The translations under genes were made by a program, and so were the position numbers. Shown in pieces: positions 27,715 through 36,768 of a stretch of 64,000 nt of DNA (positions are counted from its first letter, which is position 1; each line of letters starts with the position of its first letter). The notes beneath the pieces were generated by a model. It was not told where the DNA came from and did not search any database. It saw nothing but the letters and a program-made list of their open reading frames with translations. The DNA is from Mucilaginibacter flavidus (GTDB taxonomy: Bacteria; Bacteroidota; Bacteroidia; Sphingobacteriales; Sphingobacteriaceae). The stretch covers positions 171,884-235,883 of the forward strand of contig NZ_JAMXOE010000009.1 of NCBI RefSeq assembly GCF_024055575.1. Direction: 5' to 3'.

Positions 27715-28239
27715 TTATTTTGAAACCGGAACGGTAATATCAACCTTAAATTTCTGGCTGCCGTGGGCTGGTTCGGCTGTGTTCACGTTATAATCCATGC
27801 GGTTTACCTCGAAGCTGCCTTTAAATGTGCTGCCATCAAAAGTAAAAGGAATGGTAACCGGTTTTTGAACACCGTGCATATCAAGCGTACCTGTGGCGGC
27901 ATAGCCTGATGCTGTTTTAGCTATCGAAGATGATGTAAAGGTGATAGTTGGATATTTTGCAGCGTCGAACCATTTTTCGCTTTTGGCATGGGTGTTTTTC
28001 ATGCCGTTCCCGGTGTTTATGCTCGCTACATCGATGCTTGTACTGAACCTGGAGTTTGCCAGGTCGTTAGCATCAAAGCTGATGGTGCCTTTTAATCCCC
28101 CGAATTCGCCTGACGGGTCGCCGCCATCAAATTTTATAGAATAGCCCTCGGCAATTTTCCAGTCCTGCGATTTAATTACTGTAAAAGCCGATGCAAAAAA
28201 CAGCGCTACTGCCGCTGCGGGATAAATAAGTTTTTTCAT
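27715..28239 (-). CDS. YceI-family periplasmic protein
   Basis: About 174 residues from the ATG at 28239 (MKKLIYPAAAVALFFASAFT), which places a normal signal peptide at the N-terminus; the longer frame from 28305 is rejected for that reason. The mature part is the YceI beta-barrel lipocalin-like domain: SIKFDGGDPSGEFGGLKGTISFD, SIDVASINTGNGMKNTHAKSEKWFDAAKYPTITF and the closing FEVNRMDYNVN. YceI proteins bind isoprenoid-type lipids in the periplasm. It heads a two-gene unit with the membrane protein. Confidence 0.9.
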   Translation of the reverse strand: MKKLIYPAAAVALFFASAFTVIKSQDWKIAEGYSIKFDGGDPSGEFGGLKGTISFDANDLANSRFSTSIDVASINTGNGMKNTHAKSEKWFDAAKYPTITFTSSSIAKTASGYAATGTLDMHGVQKPVTIPFTFDGSTFKGSFEVNRMDYNVNTAEPAHGSQKFKVDITVPVSK

Positions 28240-28588
28240 TGTTGATTGTTTGAAAGTTTTAGAATGATTAAGTGTTGTTAGTTTTAGTTTATAATAGCTG
28301 TTCAAATATATAACTATACCTCATTATCAGGCGCGATAATAGATAGAGCATAATTAAACACCGATTAGTAGCCGTAGTAAACCGACGAACGCCGTTTTTT
28401 AAAGCTTACCAGGATGCCTGTTTTGCAGCCTATTAATATTTATACAATACGGCACAAGCACAATACCGGTTGTCTGTATGTAAAATCATACACAAAAGCA
28501 AATAATATAAACTTTTTTAAGCTTAGGCTGTTATTACAAATGTCGATTATAGATGAATTATAATCGGTTAAAGTAAAATCACATACTT

Positions 28589-29455
28589 ATGAAAATTAAA
28601 TTTTTGTTACCAATAATTCTTTTGGTAGCGGTAGTAGCCCAAAGTTGCGTAAGCAATAAAAAATATGCCGAATTACAAGCAAATTATAATAAGTCGCTCG
28701 ATACAAACAGTAAATTGAAACAAAGCTGGCAGGTTACCCAGCAGGAACTTTCGGGCAGCAGGGCCAGGGTTACCAGCCTGGAGGAGCAAATTGCTACGGC
28801 AAAATCAAACGCAGCCGGTTTGCAGGATGCGCTGAACAAATGTTTGGCAGGAAACAACCAGGGTAATGTTAATATTGCCAAACTGGCCGATCAAATTACT
28901 GCGTCGGATAAATACATCCGCCACCTGGTTGAGTTGAAAAACAAAAGCGACTCACTTAACATGATTCTCACCAACAATCTCACCCGTTCGCTTAGCCCGG
29001 CTGAAGCACAGGACGTTGATGTTAAGGTACTTAAAGGTGTTGTTTACGTATCGCTGGCCGATAACATGCTGTATAAATCAGGTAGTTATGAAATTTCGCC
29101 CACAGCAGGTAGCGTACTTGCAAAAGTTGCGAAAATTATCAACGACTATTCCACTTACGATGTGCTGATTGAAGGTAACACCGATAACGTACCGATAAAA
29201 CAGACCAACATCCGTAACAACTGGGATTTAAGCGCCCTAAGGGCATCGTCGGTAGTACAAGCTTTGCAAACTACTTACAGTGTCGACCCAAAACGCTTAA
29301 CTGCGGGCGGTCGTGGTGAATTTAACCCAATAGCCGATAACTCCTCGCCAAGTGGCAAGAGTCAGAACAGGCGTACACAAATAATTATTACACCTAAGCT
29401 CGACCAATTTATGGGCCTGATAGGTAAAGGCAACGAAGTTCCGAAAGGACAATAA
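28589..29455 (+). CDS. OmpA-family lipoprotein
   Basis: This 288-residue protein has a lipoprotein signal ending VVAQSC (Cys about residue 20), then a coiled-coil stretch (about residues 25-105) and a C-terminal OmpA-like peptidoglycan-binding domain. The domain is marked by LIEGNTDNVPIKQTNIRNNWDLSALRASSVVQAL and GGRGEFNPIADNSSPSGKSQNRRTQIIITPK (about residues 193-270). It should link the outer membrane to peptidoglycan. It stands alone, with a strong terminator just after it. Confidence 0.9.
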   Translation: MKIKFLLPIILLVAVVAQSCVSNKKYAELQANYNKSLDTNSKLKQSWQVTQQELSGSRARVTSLEEQIATAKSNAAGLQDALNKCLAGNNQGNVNIAKLADQITASDKYIRHLVELKNKSDSLNMILTNNLTRSLSPAEAQDVDVKVLKGVVYVSLADNMLYKSGSYEISPTAGSVLAKVAKIINDYSTYDVLIEGNTDNVPIKQTNIRNNWDLSALRASSVVQALQTTYSVDPKRLTAGGRGEFNPIADNSSPSGKSQNRRTQIIITPKLDQFMGLIGKGNEVPKGQ

Positions 29456-29483
29456 GACAATAAAGATTAAAGTTTTGTAAATG

Positions 29484-29523
29484 AAAATGCCTCGCGGGAA
29501 ACTGCGGGGCGTTTTCGTTTTTA
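29484..29523 (+). terminator. Intrinsic terminator of the OmpA-type lipoprotein gene
   Basis: AAAATGCCTCGC (29484-29495) pairs fully with GCGGGGCGTTTT (29504-29515), allowing G-U pairs, and is followed by a T-rich tail (CGTTTTT). Confidence 0.85.
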
Positions 29524-29665
29524 AGCTTGCTGATAGATTAAAGTATTTTCCGGCAAATCAATCGGTCAGTATCGACAAATAACCTGGTATTGATATTAAT
29601 TTAATAGATCGCATTATTTCATGGCAACTTGTTAAGTATAAATCATTTTTGTTGCGATATTTAAA

Positions 29666-29692
29666 TTGTTGCCTTGGTTTGTCTTATCTTTG
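29666..29692 (+). promoter_or_regulatory. Candidate Bacteroidota-type promoter of the HAD gene
   Basis: TTG at 29666-29668 and TATCTTTG at 29685-29692 (TAnnTTTG consensus) are separated by 16 bases. This is close to the spacing of sigma-ABfr promoters, and the ATG follows at 29728. Confidence 0.5.
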
Positions 29693-29727
29693 AGTATAGG
29701 GTGCTAAACTAGTGCCCCGATTTGATA

Positions 29728-30516
29728 ATGAAAACAAAAACCATGAAACAAGGACTATTAATAGATATGGACGGCGTGATATACAGCGGCGAGCAGCTGA
29801 TAACAGGCGCTGATAAATTTATTGCCAAGCTGCTCGAAAAGAAAATTCCGTTTACGTTTATGACCAACAACAGCCAGCGCACCCGGCTGGAAGCTGTGCG
29901 TAAGCTTAAAAGTTTCGGTATTGAAGTTACCCAGGAACATGTATACACCAGCGCTATGGCAACCGGGAAATTCCTGGGCGACCAGGGGCCCGGCGGTACT
30001 GCCTATGTTTTAGGCGAAGGCGGCCTTCTTACCAGCCTGCACGAAAATGGCATTACCCTGGTTGATACCGACCCCGAATTTGTGGTGCTTGGCGAAGGCA
30101 GGAATTTTACTTTAGAGATGGTTCAACGTGCTGTAGATATGATATTAGGTGGCGCCAAGTTTATCACCACCAACCGCGACCCATCACCCAAAAAGCCCGG
30201 CTGGAACAACCTGGGTATTGCTGCAACTACCGCCATGATTGAGGAGGCTACAGGTCGCAAAGCCTTTGTTACCGGCAAGCCAAGCCCGGTAATGATGCGC
30301 TCGGCACGCAAATACCTTGGCCTGGAAACGGCCGAAACAACCGTAGTAGGCGATACCATGGAAACTGATATTCAAGGCGGTGTGCAAATGGGTTACAAAA
30401 CAATCCTGGTGCTATCCGGCATTGCCAAAAAGGAGCAGCTCAGCCACTATGCTTTTAAACCCGATTTAATTGTAAGTTCAGTAGATGCAATTGAGTTTCC
30501 GCTGAAGTGGTGGTAG
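29728..30516 (+). CDS. HAD-IIA sugar-phosphate-type phosphatase (NagD-like)
   Basis: About 262 residues. The ATG at 29728 is preferred over the TTG at 29722; another ATG follows at 29743. HAD motif I is LLIDMDGVIYSG (residues about 11-22), motif II TFMTNNSQR with a Thr/Asn pattern, the K of motif III in VTGKPSP, and motif IV VVGDTMETDIQGG. The C2 cap inserted between motifs II and III places it in subclass IIA with NagD and 4-nitrophenylphosphatase-like enzymes. Likely a cytoplasmic nucleotide or sugar phosphatase; substrate unknown. Confidence 0.9.
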   Translation: MKTKTMKQGLLIDMDGVIYSGEQLITGADKFIAKLLEKKIPFTFMTNNSQRTRLEAVRKLKSFGIEVTQEHVYTSAMATGKFLGDQGPGGTAYVLGEGGLLTSLHENGITLVDTDPEFVVLGEGRNFTLEMVQRAVDMILGGAKFITTNRDPSPKKPGWNNLGIAATTAMIEEATGRKAFVTGKPSPVMMRSARKYLGLETAETTVVGDTMETDIQGGVQMGYKTILVLSGIAKKEQLSHYAFKPDLIVSSVDAIEFPLKWW

Positions 30517-30561
30517 GGTAATTCGAAATTCAGTAAACTCCGAAAGACGGAAAAATTAAAA

Positions 30562-30625
30562 AAGTCCGAAAAGATCTTTTTGCTCCCGAGTTCCCTAAAA
30601 AACGGACAAACGATCTTTCGGACTT
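30562..30625. terminator. Inverted repeat between convergent genes, possible terminator
   Basis: AAGTCCGAAAAGATC (30562-30576) and GATCTTTCGGACTT (30612-30625) are complementary apart from one extra A, with a 35-base loop. It lies between the convergent HAD gene and the small repeat-protein gene. The arms belong to the AGTCCGGAA-like dispersed family also seen at 43985-44135, so it may be a repeat element used as a terminator. Confidence 0.5.
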
Positions 30626-30649
30626 TAATGAGTTTCTGGCTAAAAGAAC

Positions 30650-31117
30650 CTATTTCGTCTTAGCTTTTTCTTTTTCTGCTTTTAGCTTTTTCTGCTCTAA
30701 AAAGAAACAATGGGCGGCACAGGCATGCAATTTATAATTCTGATGAATGGTGCCAATATTGTGCCCCTGTGGATCTAAAATAGCACATTTTTCTTTGTCC
30801 AGGTCTTTGGTTTGAAGCACGTTTTCGCCTTTGTTATTGTAGTAAAAGCCATTTTTTTGCGCCTTGCCTAAAGTTTTTCCCTGGGAGTCGATAACATTGC
30901 CGTCCTTATCAATAAAATATAGCTTTTTGCCTGTATTGTCTTTTACAATATTGTCCTTATCAATAAAGCCAAGTTTGGTTCCGTTTTCGTCATTAATTTC
31001 ACCTTTTTTGTTGATGAAGATTTTGGCGGTTTTTTCCTGGTGAGTTTGGGCGATTGTTTTCGTTAACCCAGCGGTTAAAATAGCCAATATGAGTAATAGG
31101 GTGTTTAGTTTTTTCAT
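30650..31117 (-). CDS. Secreted protein with 17-residue repeats, unknown function
   Basis: 155 residues with a signal peptide (LNTLLLILAILTAGLTKTIAQ). After it come at least four consecutive 17-residue repeats, for example GEINDENGTKLGFIDKD, NIVKDNTGKKLYFIDKD, GNVIDSQGKTLGKAQKN and GFYYNNKGENVLQTKDL. The pattern is a hydrophobic position, a D/N-x-x-G turn and a second strand. The tail is Lys-rich (EQKKLKAEKEKAKTK) after a Cys/His-containing patch (HACAAHCFF). This suggests a small beta-solenoid or meander. No known family is claimed. Confidence 0.65.
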   Translation of the reverse strand: MKKLNTLLLILAILTAGLTKTIAQTHQEKTAKIFINKKGEINDENGTKLGFIDKDNIVKDNTGKKLYFIDKDGNVIDSQGKTLGKAQKNGFYYNNKGENVLQTKDLDKEKCAILDPQGHNIGTIHQNYKLHACAAHCFFLEQKKLKAEKEKAKTK

Positions 31118-31229
31118 GTTGCTAATTTTTTAAGTCAACACAAAACTGCCTATTGACGACCGGATTAAACATGACAGTCTCCCCGCTAAAATGTGACTGT
31201 TGTCAAAAAACAAGGCCTATATAAACAGC

Positions 31230-31264
31230 AAGCCCGCAAACACATGATTAGTATCTGCGGGCTT
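31230..31264 (-). terminator. Intrinsic terminator of the DUF3347 gene
   Basis: AAGCCCGCA (31230-31238) and TGCGGGCTT (31256-31264) form a 9-bp perfect stem 26 bases beyond the stop codon at 31290 on the minus strand. The downstream T-run is weak. Confidence 0.6.
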
Positions 31265-31289
31265 TGCCAATGTCGTTACTGTTTGCTTT

Positions 31290-31799
31290 CTATTTTATCG
31301 GTACCAACGTGGCTTTAACCTCGCCGCAAGTAAGCATTTTACTGCCGAAATACGGATTTTTAATCTGGTTACTTTCGCTTAACCAGTAGGCTTTTTTCAT
31401 GGGGCAGTATTGTTGGTACAATGTTGCGCTGTTTAACTTAACAGCTTTCAAAACTTCGTACATGTTTGCTGATAAGCTGGCGAAATGTTCACGCTGGTGC
31501 TCAACAGTATTGGTTTCGCTGATGTGCCTGCTGTCAAACAGCAGCTTATCCTGGTATTTTGAGAATATTTTTTGCTGTGCCGCCGTCAGGCTTGCGTCAG
31601 CCGGGGCCGATAATACTGTAACTAAATCTTTAGCCTTTGTTTTTGCTGCATTGCCATCGCTGTTTACCAGGGCATTTTTAAGGTCGAGATAGGCAGCCAC
31701 TATTTTGTCGATAGTGTTAGCGGTGGCCGGCTTTGCATTGCTCGCCACGGCCAAAAAAGCCAGTATCAGCGTAAATGAAAGTGTTTTTAAAGTCTTCAT
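31290..31799 (-). CDS. DUF3347-containing periplasmic protein
   Basis: A 169-residue secreted protein (signal MKTLKTLSFTLILAFLAVAS). The domain matches DUF3347: IVAAYLDLKNALVNSDGNAAKTKAKDL, then the diagnostic YQQYCPMKKAYWLSESNQIKNPYFGSKMLTCG block near the C-terminus, with Cys and Met residues that could bind copper. DUF3347 often occurs fused to or beside CusB-type metal efflux adaptors; here the neighbours are a BNR-repeat protein and a small repeat protein, so a metal link is only suggested. Confidence 0.85.
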   Translation of the reverse strand: MKTLKTLSFTLILAFLAVASNAKPATANTIDKIVAAYLDLKNALVNSDGNAAKTKAKDLVTVLSAPADASLTAAQQKIFSKYQDKLLFDSRHISETNTVEHQREHFASLSANMYEVLKAVKLNSATLYQQYCPMKKAYWLSESNQIKNPYFGSKMLTCGEVKATLVPIK

Positions 31800-31913
31800 A
31801 AATAATATTTGAAATTAAACTGCGGGCTAGTGCATTCAAAGTTAAAATTTGTAGCGCAATTATTTACTCCATATAAACGCAAATAATGCTTTTAAAATAT
31901 TTCGGCTGCCTGC

Positions 31914-32960
31914 CTAAATTTTTCTATACTTAATTTTATTGTTTTGCTCCCAAACACATAGCGTTTTGGCGCTGGGTAATGCCAACGGCTTCATAAAGCT
32001 GCCATTGCCCACAAAGGTTTCGCTCCTGTTTTTTAGGTTGATCAATTTTACGGTATCGTTTTTTTGAAGCGCAATTAAGGTGTTTGCTCCGTTGCCGGCA
32101 ATACTGCAAATTCTTCCGGCACCAACAGAAATTTCGGGTTTGCCCTGTTCGGCATAAAAAATAGTGCCGCTGCGCTGCCAGGTTGTTTTAGCTAAATTGT
32201 TATCACCAATAGTAATGCCGCCACCGTCCATCGGGCAGCCGTTTAATTTCCACGTACCATTACCCAATTTCTCGGCCGGGGTGAAAGATTTGCCGCCATC
32301 GGTGGATTTTGCCAAATACAAATCCCTTGATCCGCTTAGCCAGTTCCTGAACATGATATCAACCTGTGCGCCCTTTACCGCAATGTTAGGTTTGCAACAT
32401 TCACATACATGGCCATCGGGCGAACGGTAGGCCATCATATTTTTCGACCAACCCGTGCTGTGGCCCTGCAACGATGAGAAATATATTTGGTTATTGCCAC
32501 CCGTGCGGGTATCAAGCCAAACGGCGTAAAAATTATCTTTATCGTCGGCAGCAATGCTCATTAAGCCTTCTGGGGCCGATTTTTTCAAATCGTTAACATT
32601 GCCCATATCTTTCCATTTCCCCGCGCTTAGCCTGTACCAATGAATATTGCCGGCCTTATCCATCGCTGTTATCACCGAAAATTTATCCGAGCTGGCAATT
32701 TGCGGTCCGCGCGACATGCCGAGGTGCATATCAGGTACATTTGCCACCAACACCGGATCGGAGAATGTAGTACCCTTATCGGCGGAGGTAGCACAAAATA
32801 TTTTATCCTGCTGTCCAAACACTACCCTGATAATCCCCTTTTTATCAATTGATATTTGCGGTTGTTGCCCTTCGGATATCGTGTCTGTCACAGGTTTTTT
32901 CCATGAAACAGCCAGCAAAAAAATCAGTCCCAATAAAATTGCTGAAGATGCTTTTTTCAT
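31914..32960 (-). CDS. Sialidase-like BNR-repeat protein with a CECC motif
   Basis: 348 residues with an N-terminal signal or anchor (SSAILLGLIFLLAVSW). The body has several Asp-box (BNR) motifs such as SADKGTTFSDP and STDGGKSFTPAEKL, giving a predicted six-bladed propeller. It lacks obvious sialidase Arg-triad features. Unusually it carries GHVCECCKPNIAV, a CxCC cluster, and a later GCPMDGGGI that may bind metal or haem. It is 115 bp upstream of the DUF3347 gene on the same strand, and a shared periplasmic role with it is plausible. Enzymatic sialidase activity is not supported. Confidence 0.7.
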   Translation of the reverse strand: MKKASSAILLGLIFLLAVSWKKPVTDTISEGQQPQISIDKKGIIRVVFGQQDKIFCATSADKGTTFSDPVLVANVPDMHLGMSRGPQIASSDKFSVITAMDKAGNIHWYRLSAGKWKDMGNVNDLKKSAPEGLMSIAADDKDNFYAVWLDTRTGGNNQIYFSSLQGHSTGWSKNMMAYRSPDGHVCECCKPNIAVKGAQVDIMFRNWLSGSRDLYLAKSTDGGKSFTPAEKLGNGTWKLNGCPMDGGGITIGDNNLAKTTWQRSGTIFYAEQGKPEISVGAGRICSIAGNGANTLIALQKNDTVKLINLKNRSETFVGNGSFMKPLALPSAKTLCVWEQNNKIKYRKI

Positions 32961-33020
32961 AATTTTAAATTACCGCCTCAATTACCGGCGATCTTCAAAG
33001 TTAAAACATCTCCACCGGTT

Positions 33021-35636
33021 TTATTCAACCGCATCAACGTTCCAGCCATTTATTAAAAAATAAGGCTCACTTTTACCGGTATCCTTATTTAAGTAATCAC
33101 AATTGATGGTACGCGTTTCGCCGGGCGCGAGAGTAATGTAGTTATCCTCAAAAATAACCGGCAAAATATCGTCGCCGCCTTTTTCTTTCAATGCCCGTAT
33201 ATGCACAAAAAATGCAACCGATTTACCGGTATTGGTTAACGTGATTTTGTTCGCTGCCCCATTCTCTGTTTTGGCCGATACGTGGCTTACTCTCAAGGTT
33301 GCCTTCGGCATGCTGCTTAAAGGTGAATAATCCGCAAAAACTGATTGTGGTGTATAATACCAGGTTGATTTCTTCCAGTTCAACTCATCTTTTTTGCCCG
33401 ACAGCCAGTACCAATTTATGCTCTCAATTTTCCCCGAAGCATTCTTTAATTCCAATCGCACAAAATAAACATCGCTTAAGCCATCTATCTGCGGCAACTC
33501 AAAACACTCTTTTGTTCCATCTTCAGCTACATTTGCAGATGCTTCTTTGGTGAATTTCTGTGTGCCGTCGAGATTATACACCGTTGCCTTAACCTTTAAC
33601 CCCGTAAACGATAGCAGCGTTGAATTGATAATATCAACTGCATTTGATTTGTATGAATACATTACATGCAGCGGCTCCAGCGATTTTTTCATACCGAAAT
33701 AGGTGCCGGCGGGGTACAGGTAATAATCATAGGTATGCCAAATCAGGCTTGGCCAGGGATTGCTCAACATCCATTGCACAACACCGGTTGCGTTGTTGTA
33801 TTTTTTCAAGCCGTAACCTTCCATCATGGCGCGATGGCCCTCATAATTTTGCAGTTGCGCTTTATTTAAATAATCCATCATGTTTGCGGGCTTGCCATAA
33901 CGGGCATAAAGCGCGGTATCAAAAATTTTGGTGTTTCCGAATTGCATGGTGCCGCAGTGATACAACCAGTCGAGGCTTTTATTATTAATAGAATCCTTTG
34001 GTATAAACTTAATCAGGCTTTCGTAGGGTGGGATAGAAGGGCCCGGCGAAATTTCGGTAGCAAAACTCCATGCGCCGCCGTATTTGCCTGTATCAGCTTC
34101 CCAATAGGCGGGCGGAACCCAATCGTAAGGCCCGGCCATCTTTACACCCGTTGGACCCGATACCTTGGAAGCTGTTTCGTTTGCACTGGCGATGGTTGGG
34201 TTGGGCCACTTCAGGTCGGCTTCAATAGCCAGCCAATCGGCTTCCACCTTTTTATCGCGCGGTGGCATATCGCTGCCGTTTAGCCAGGTCAACATCGATG
34301 GCTTGTTGCGCAGCCAGTACATCACGCTGCTGTCCGACGCCATGGCAACGCTCCGTTTGGCTGCATCCCATCTTTCGGGGTATTGCCATGCCCCGCAGCA
34401 CATCCAGCCGGTCATTACCAATAAGCCTTCGCGGTCGCATATCTCATAAAAACTATCGTCCTCTAGTTTGCCTTCCGAGCGAACGATGTTCATATTCATA
34501 TCCCGCACCAGCTTCAGCTCCTGTTCCTGGCGCTCGCGCGAACGGCGCTGGAAAATATCAGGCGACCATGCCGCTCCGCGTAACATAATAGGTTTACCGT
34601 TAATTACAAATTTGCGTGCTTTATTACTATCAATCATTACTGACGATACCTGCCTGATGCCGAAATTTTCAGCTAACTCATTACTTAACCGGCCATTAGT
34701 AACCGATGATAGTTTAATCCTGTTTAGTTCTGGTTTCCCATATTCCCATGGCCACCAAATGCGGGGATTTTTAATATTAAGCTGCGGATAACTTGCAGCA
34801 CTGAAAGTAACCTGTTTCTTTTCGCGCGGATTAAGGTGCACCTTTTGCTCAAAACTTACATGGCCATTAATTTTACCTTTTATCGTGGCATCCTGTGGTT
34901 TATCAGTATAGTTAACCGCCATAGCATCAACCGATAAATGGGCCACTGCCAGCGACGGTAAATCGAACTTTGTGGTTACTAAGGGGTATTCAACGCCTAC
35001 CTTGCGAAAGGTCTTTATCTCTGCGTTATTGATAATGCCATTATTAAAATCGGGTGGGTAGTGTATCCAGTCGGCATAATCAATGGCAAGGTCGCCGCCG
35101 CGTTTGTTTGGGTCGAAGGGGCGTTTTACTTCAATGGCTAAAACATTATTGCCTTTGTATTTTATGTCTTTGGTGATATCCAGCTCTACAATACGGAAAG
35201 GCCCCATTACCTGGGTTGAGTCGGCAATCAGCTTACCGTTAAACCAAACGTTGGCTTTGTAATTTATACCCTGCAACTTTAATACTACGTTTTTACCATT
35301 CTCACTTTCCGGAAGTTTAAACTCTTTGCGGAACCACCAGGGTTTGTCCAGCCGGCTATCGTTCAGCTTCTCAAAATTGCGGCCATAAAACGGGTCGAAA
35401 TCATATACTTTGTTGGCCAGCAGCCCTGCTATTACTGTTGTAGGTACGCTTACCTTATACCATTTAGCGGCATTGAAAGCGGTTGTTGAAATTTGTCCGC
35501 CTGCCGTAGCATCGGTAACAGCCGATTGCATGTTCCATCCGGATTTTAATACTTGCCGATAACTTTCAGTTGCTGCCTGCCCAAACGAATATTGGCACAC
35601 AAGGCCCAATAATGCAAAAAGTATAATTTTCTTCAT
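33021..35636 (-). CDS. GH2-family exo-beta-glucosaminidase-like glycosidase
   Basis: 871 residues with a signal peptide (KIILFALLGLVCQYSFGQ). Domain order: GH2 N-terminal sugar-binding domain (PWWFRKEFKLPE; NYKANVWFNGKLI), a GH2 Ig-like domain, a TIM barrel (KPIMLRGAAWSPDIFQRRS) and C-terminal beta domains. WLNGSDMPP carries the Asp expected as acid/base in the CsxA-type exo-beta-D-glucosaminidase branch, and SFATEISPGPSIPPYESL carries the likely Glu nucleophile. Substrate could be chitosan-type oligosaccharide; beta-mannosidase is the alternative. Single gene without a SusCD pair nearby. Confidence 0.82.
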   Translation of the reverse strand: MKKIILFALLGLVCQYSFGQAATESYRQVLKSGWNMQSAVTDATAGGQISTTAFNAAKWYKVSVPTTVIAGLLANKVYDFDPFYGRNFEKLNDSRLDKPWWFRKEFKLPESENGKNVVLKLQGINYKANVWFNGKLIADSTQVMGPFRIVELDITKDIKYKGNNVLAIEVKRPFDPNKRGGDLAIDYADWIHYPPDFNNGIINNAEIKTFRKVGVEYPLVTTKFDLPSLAVAHLSVDAMAVNYTDKPQDATIKGKINGHVSFEQKVHLNPREKKQVTFSAASYPQLNIKNPRIWWPWEYGKPELNRIKLSSVTNGRLSNELAENFGIRQVSSVMIDSNKARKFVINGKPIMLRGAAWSPDIFQRRSRERQEQELKLVRDMNMNIVRSEGKLEDDSFYEICDREGLLVMTGWMCCGAWQYPERWDAAKRSVAMASDSSVMYWLRNKPSMLTWLNGSDMPPRDKKVEADWLAIEADLKWPNPTIASANETASKVSGPTGVKMAGPYDWVPPAYWEADTGKYGGAWSFATEISPGPSIPPYESLIKFIPKDSINNKSLDWLYHCGTMQFGNTKIFDTALYARYGKPANMMDYLNKAQLQNYEGHRAMMEGYGLKKYNNATGVVQWMLSNPWPSLIWHTYDYYLYPAGTYFGMKKSLEPLHVMYSYKSNAVDIINSTLLSFTGLKVKATVYNLDGTQKFTKEASANVAEDGTKECFELPQIDGLSDVYFVRLELKNASGKIESINWYWLSGKKDELNWKKSTWYYTPQSVFADYSPLSSMPKATLRVSHVSAKTENGAANKITLTNTGKSVAFFVHIRALKEKGGDDILPVIFEDNYITLAPGETRTINCDYLNKDTGKSEPYFLINGWNVDAVE

Positions 35637-35775
35637 TTCAAAAGGTTTAAATAGGCCACGGCCCGGGATATAGCAGGTGTATTAATATTGGCTTCACAAT
35701 TTTAACAAAATAATATGGTAAACTTTTTTTCGTCACCCGTTTTTTACGACCTTCGCCACTACAATTACACTACTT

Positions 35776-36360
35776 ATGAAATCGATTTGTGTTTTTTGCG
35801 GAGCTAACTTTAATGGCGATGCTTTGCTGTTGCAGGCTGTTGAGCAACTGGCCGAAGTAATGGTAAACCGCAACATCACCCTGGTATTTGGCGGCGGCAA
35901 AGTTGGCATAATGGGCATTTTGGCCGATGCCGTTTTAAACCGGGGCGGTAAAGCGATTGGCGTAATACCTCAATTTTTGATGGATAAGGAAGTTGGTCAC
36001 ACAGGCTTGACAGAATTGCACATAGTCGACAACATGCACCAGCGCAAACAACTGATGAACGATCTTTGCGATGGCATCATCATGCTGCCCGGTGGCTTTG
36101 GTACGCTCGAAGAATTTTTCGAAGTGCTAACCTGGCTACAGCTTGGCCTGCACAGCCACCCGGTAGGTATACTAAATGTAAACGGCTTTTACGACCTGCT
36201 GCTTCAACAAATGGACCTGATGGTTGAACAAAAGTTCCTAAAACCGGCAAACCGTGGCCTGGTTTTATCGTCGGGCGATGCTATAGAATTGGTTAACCTG
36301 ATGGAGAATATAGAAATAAAGCCCGATGAGGTTTGGTTTAGGGATAGGAATTTGACTTAG
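35776..36360 (+). CDS. LOG-family protein (TIGR00730, cytokinin-activating type)
   Basis: A 194-residue Rossmann-fold protein with the LOG signature PGGFGTLEE (about residues 103-111) and the GGGKVGIMG phosphate-binding loop (about 38-46); a family-typical MHQRKQLM occurs at about 85-92. LOG proteins cleave nucleoside monophosphates to base and ribose 5-phosphate. Many bacterial copies are general phosphoribohydrolases. Divergent from the GH2 gene, single transcription unit. Confidence 0.92.
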   Translation: MKSICVFCGANFNGDALLLQAVEQLAEVMVNRNITLVFGGGKVGIMGILADAVLNRGGKAIGVIPQFLMDKEVGHTGLTELHIVDNMHQRKQLMNDLCDGIIMLPGGFGTLEEFFEVLTWLQLGLHSHPVGILNVNGFYDLLLQQMDLMVEQKFLKPANRGLVLSSGDAIELVNLMENIEIKPDEVWFRDRNLT

Positions 36361-36412
36361 GAAAGGGCAATTTATTTTAAAATGCCTTCCCGGAGGCACG
36401 ATACCTCCATTT

Positions 36413-36724
36413 TTACGCCACTTTTGGTTCCCAAAATACCTTTACATGCTTAATGTCGATTTTCTTGCGCGCTTGGGCTAAGTCGTAATTTTCCTGCGCA
36501 TGCAACCAAAATTCAGGACTGGTATTAAATCCTTTACTTAAGCGTAAAGCCATTTCGGGGCTAACACTTTGTTTACCGTTAATGATTGCTAATAGCGTTT
36601 TACGGGTTGTTCCTAGCCCTGTTGCAACCTGCTCAATAGTTAATTTTTTTTTACTTTCTTCCCGTAAACCATCTAGTGTTTCGCGGATCAATTCGCCCGG
36701 ATGGGCAGGGTCAAACATTTGCAT
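36413..36724 (-). CDS. HigA-type XRE-family antitoxin, apparently orphan
   Basis: 103 residues. The HigA signature runs from FDPAHPGELIRETL through an HTH (TIEQVATGLGTTRKTLLAIINGKQSVSPEMALRLSKGF in the central part) to PEFWLHAQENYDLAQARKK. In canonical loci a HigB RNase toxin gene of about 90 codons lies directly upstream. Here only about 45 bp separates the start from the end of the broken MFS gene, so no toxin gene fits. It may be a solitary regulator or a relic. Confidence 0.87.
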   Translation of the reverse strand: MQMFDPAHPGELIRETLDGLREESKKKLTIEQVATGLGTTRKTLLAIINGKQSVSPEMALRLSKGFNTSPEFWLHAQENYDLAQARKKIDIKHVKVFWEPKVA

Positions 36725-36768
36725 TTTTTATCCTCCGTTTAATTATTTTAAAGTTCTTTATTCCACCA

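Noticed and set aside
32647..33063. A 138-codon plus-strand frame
   Set aside because: Antisense to the BNR protein and the end of the GH2 gene.
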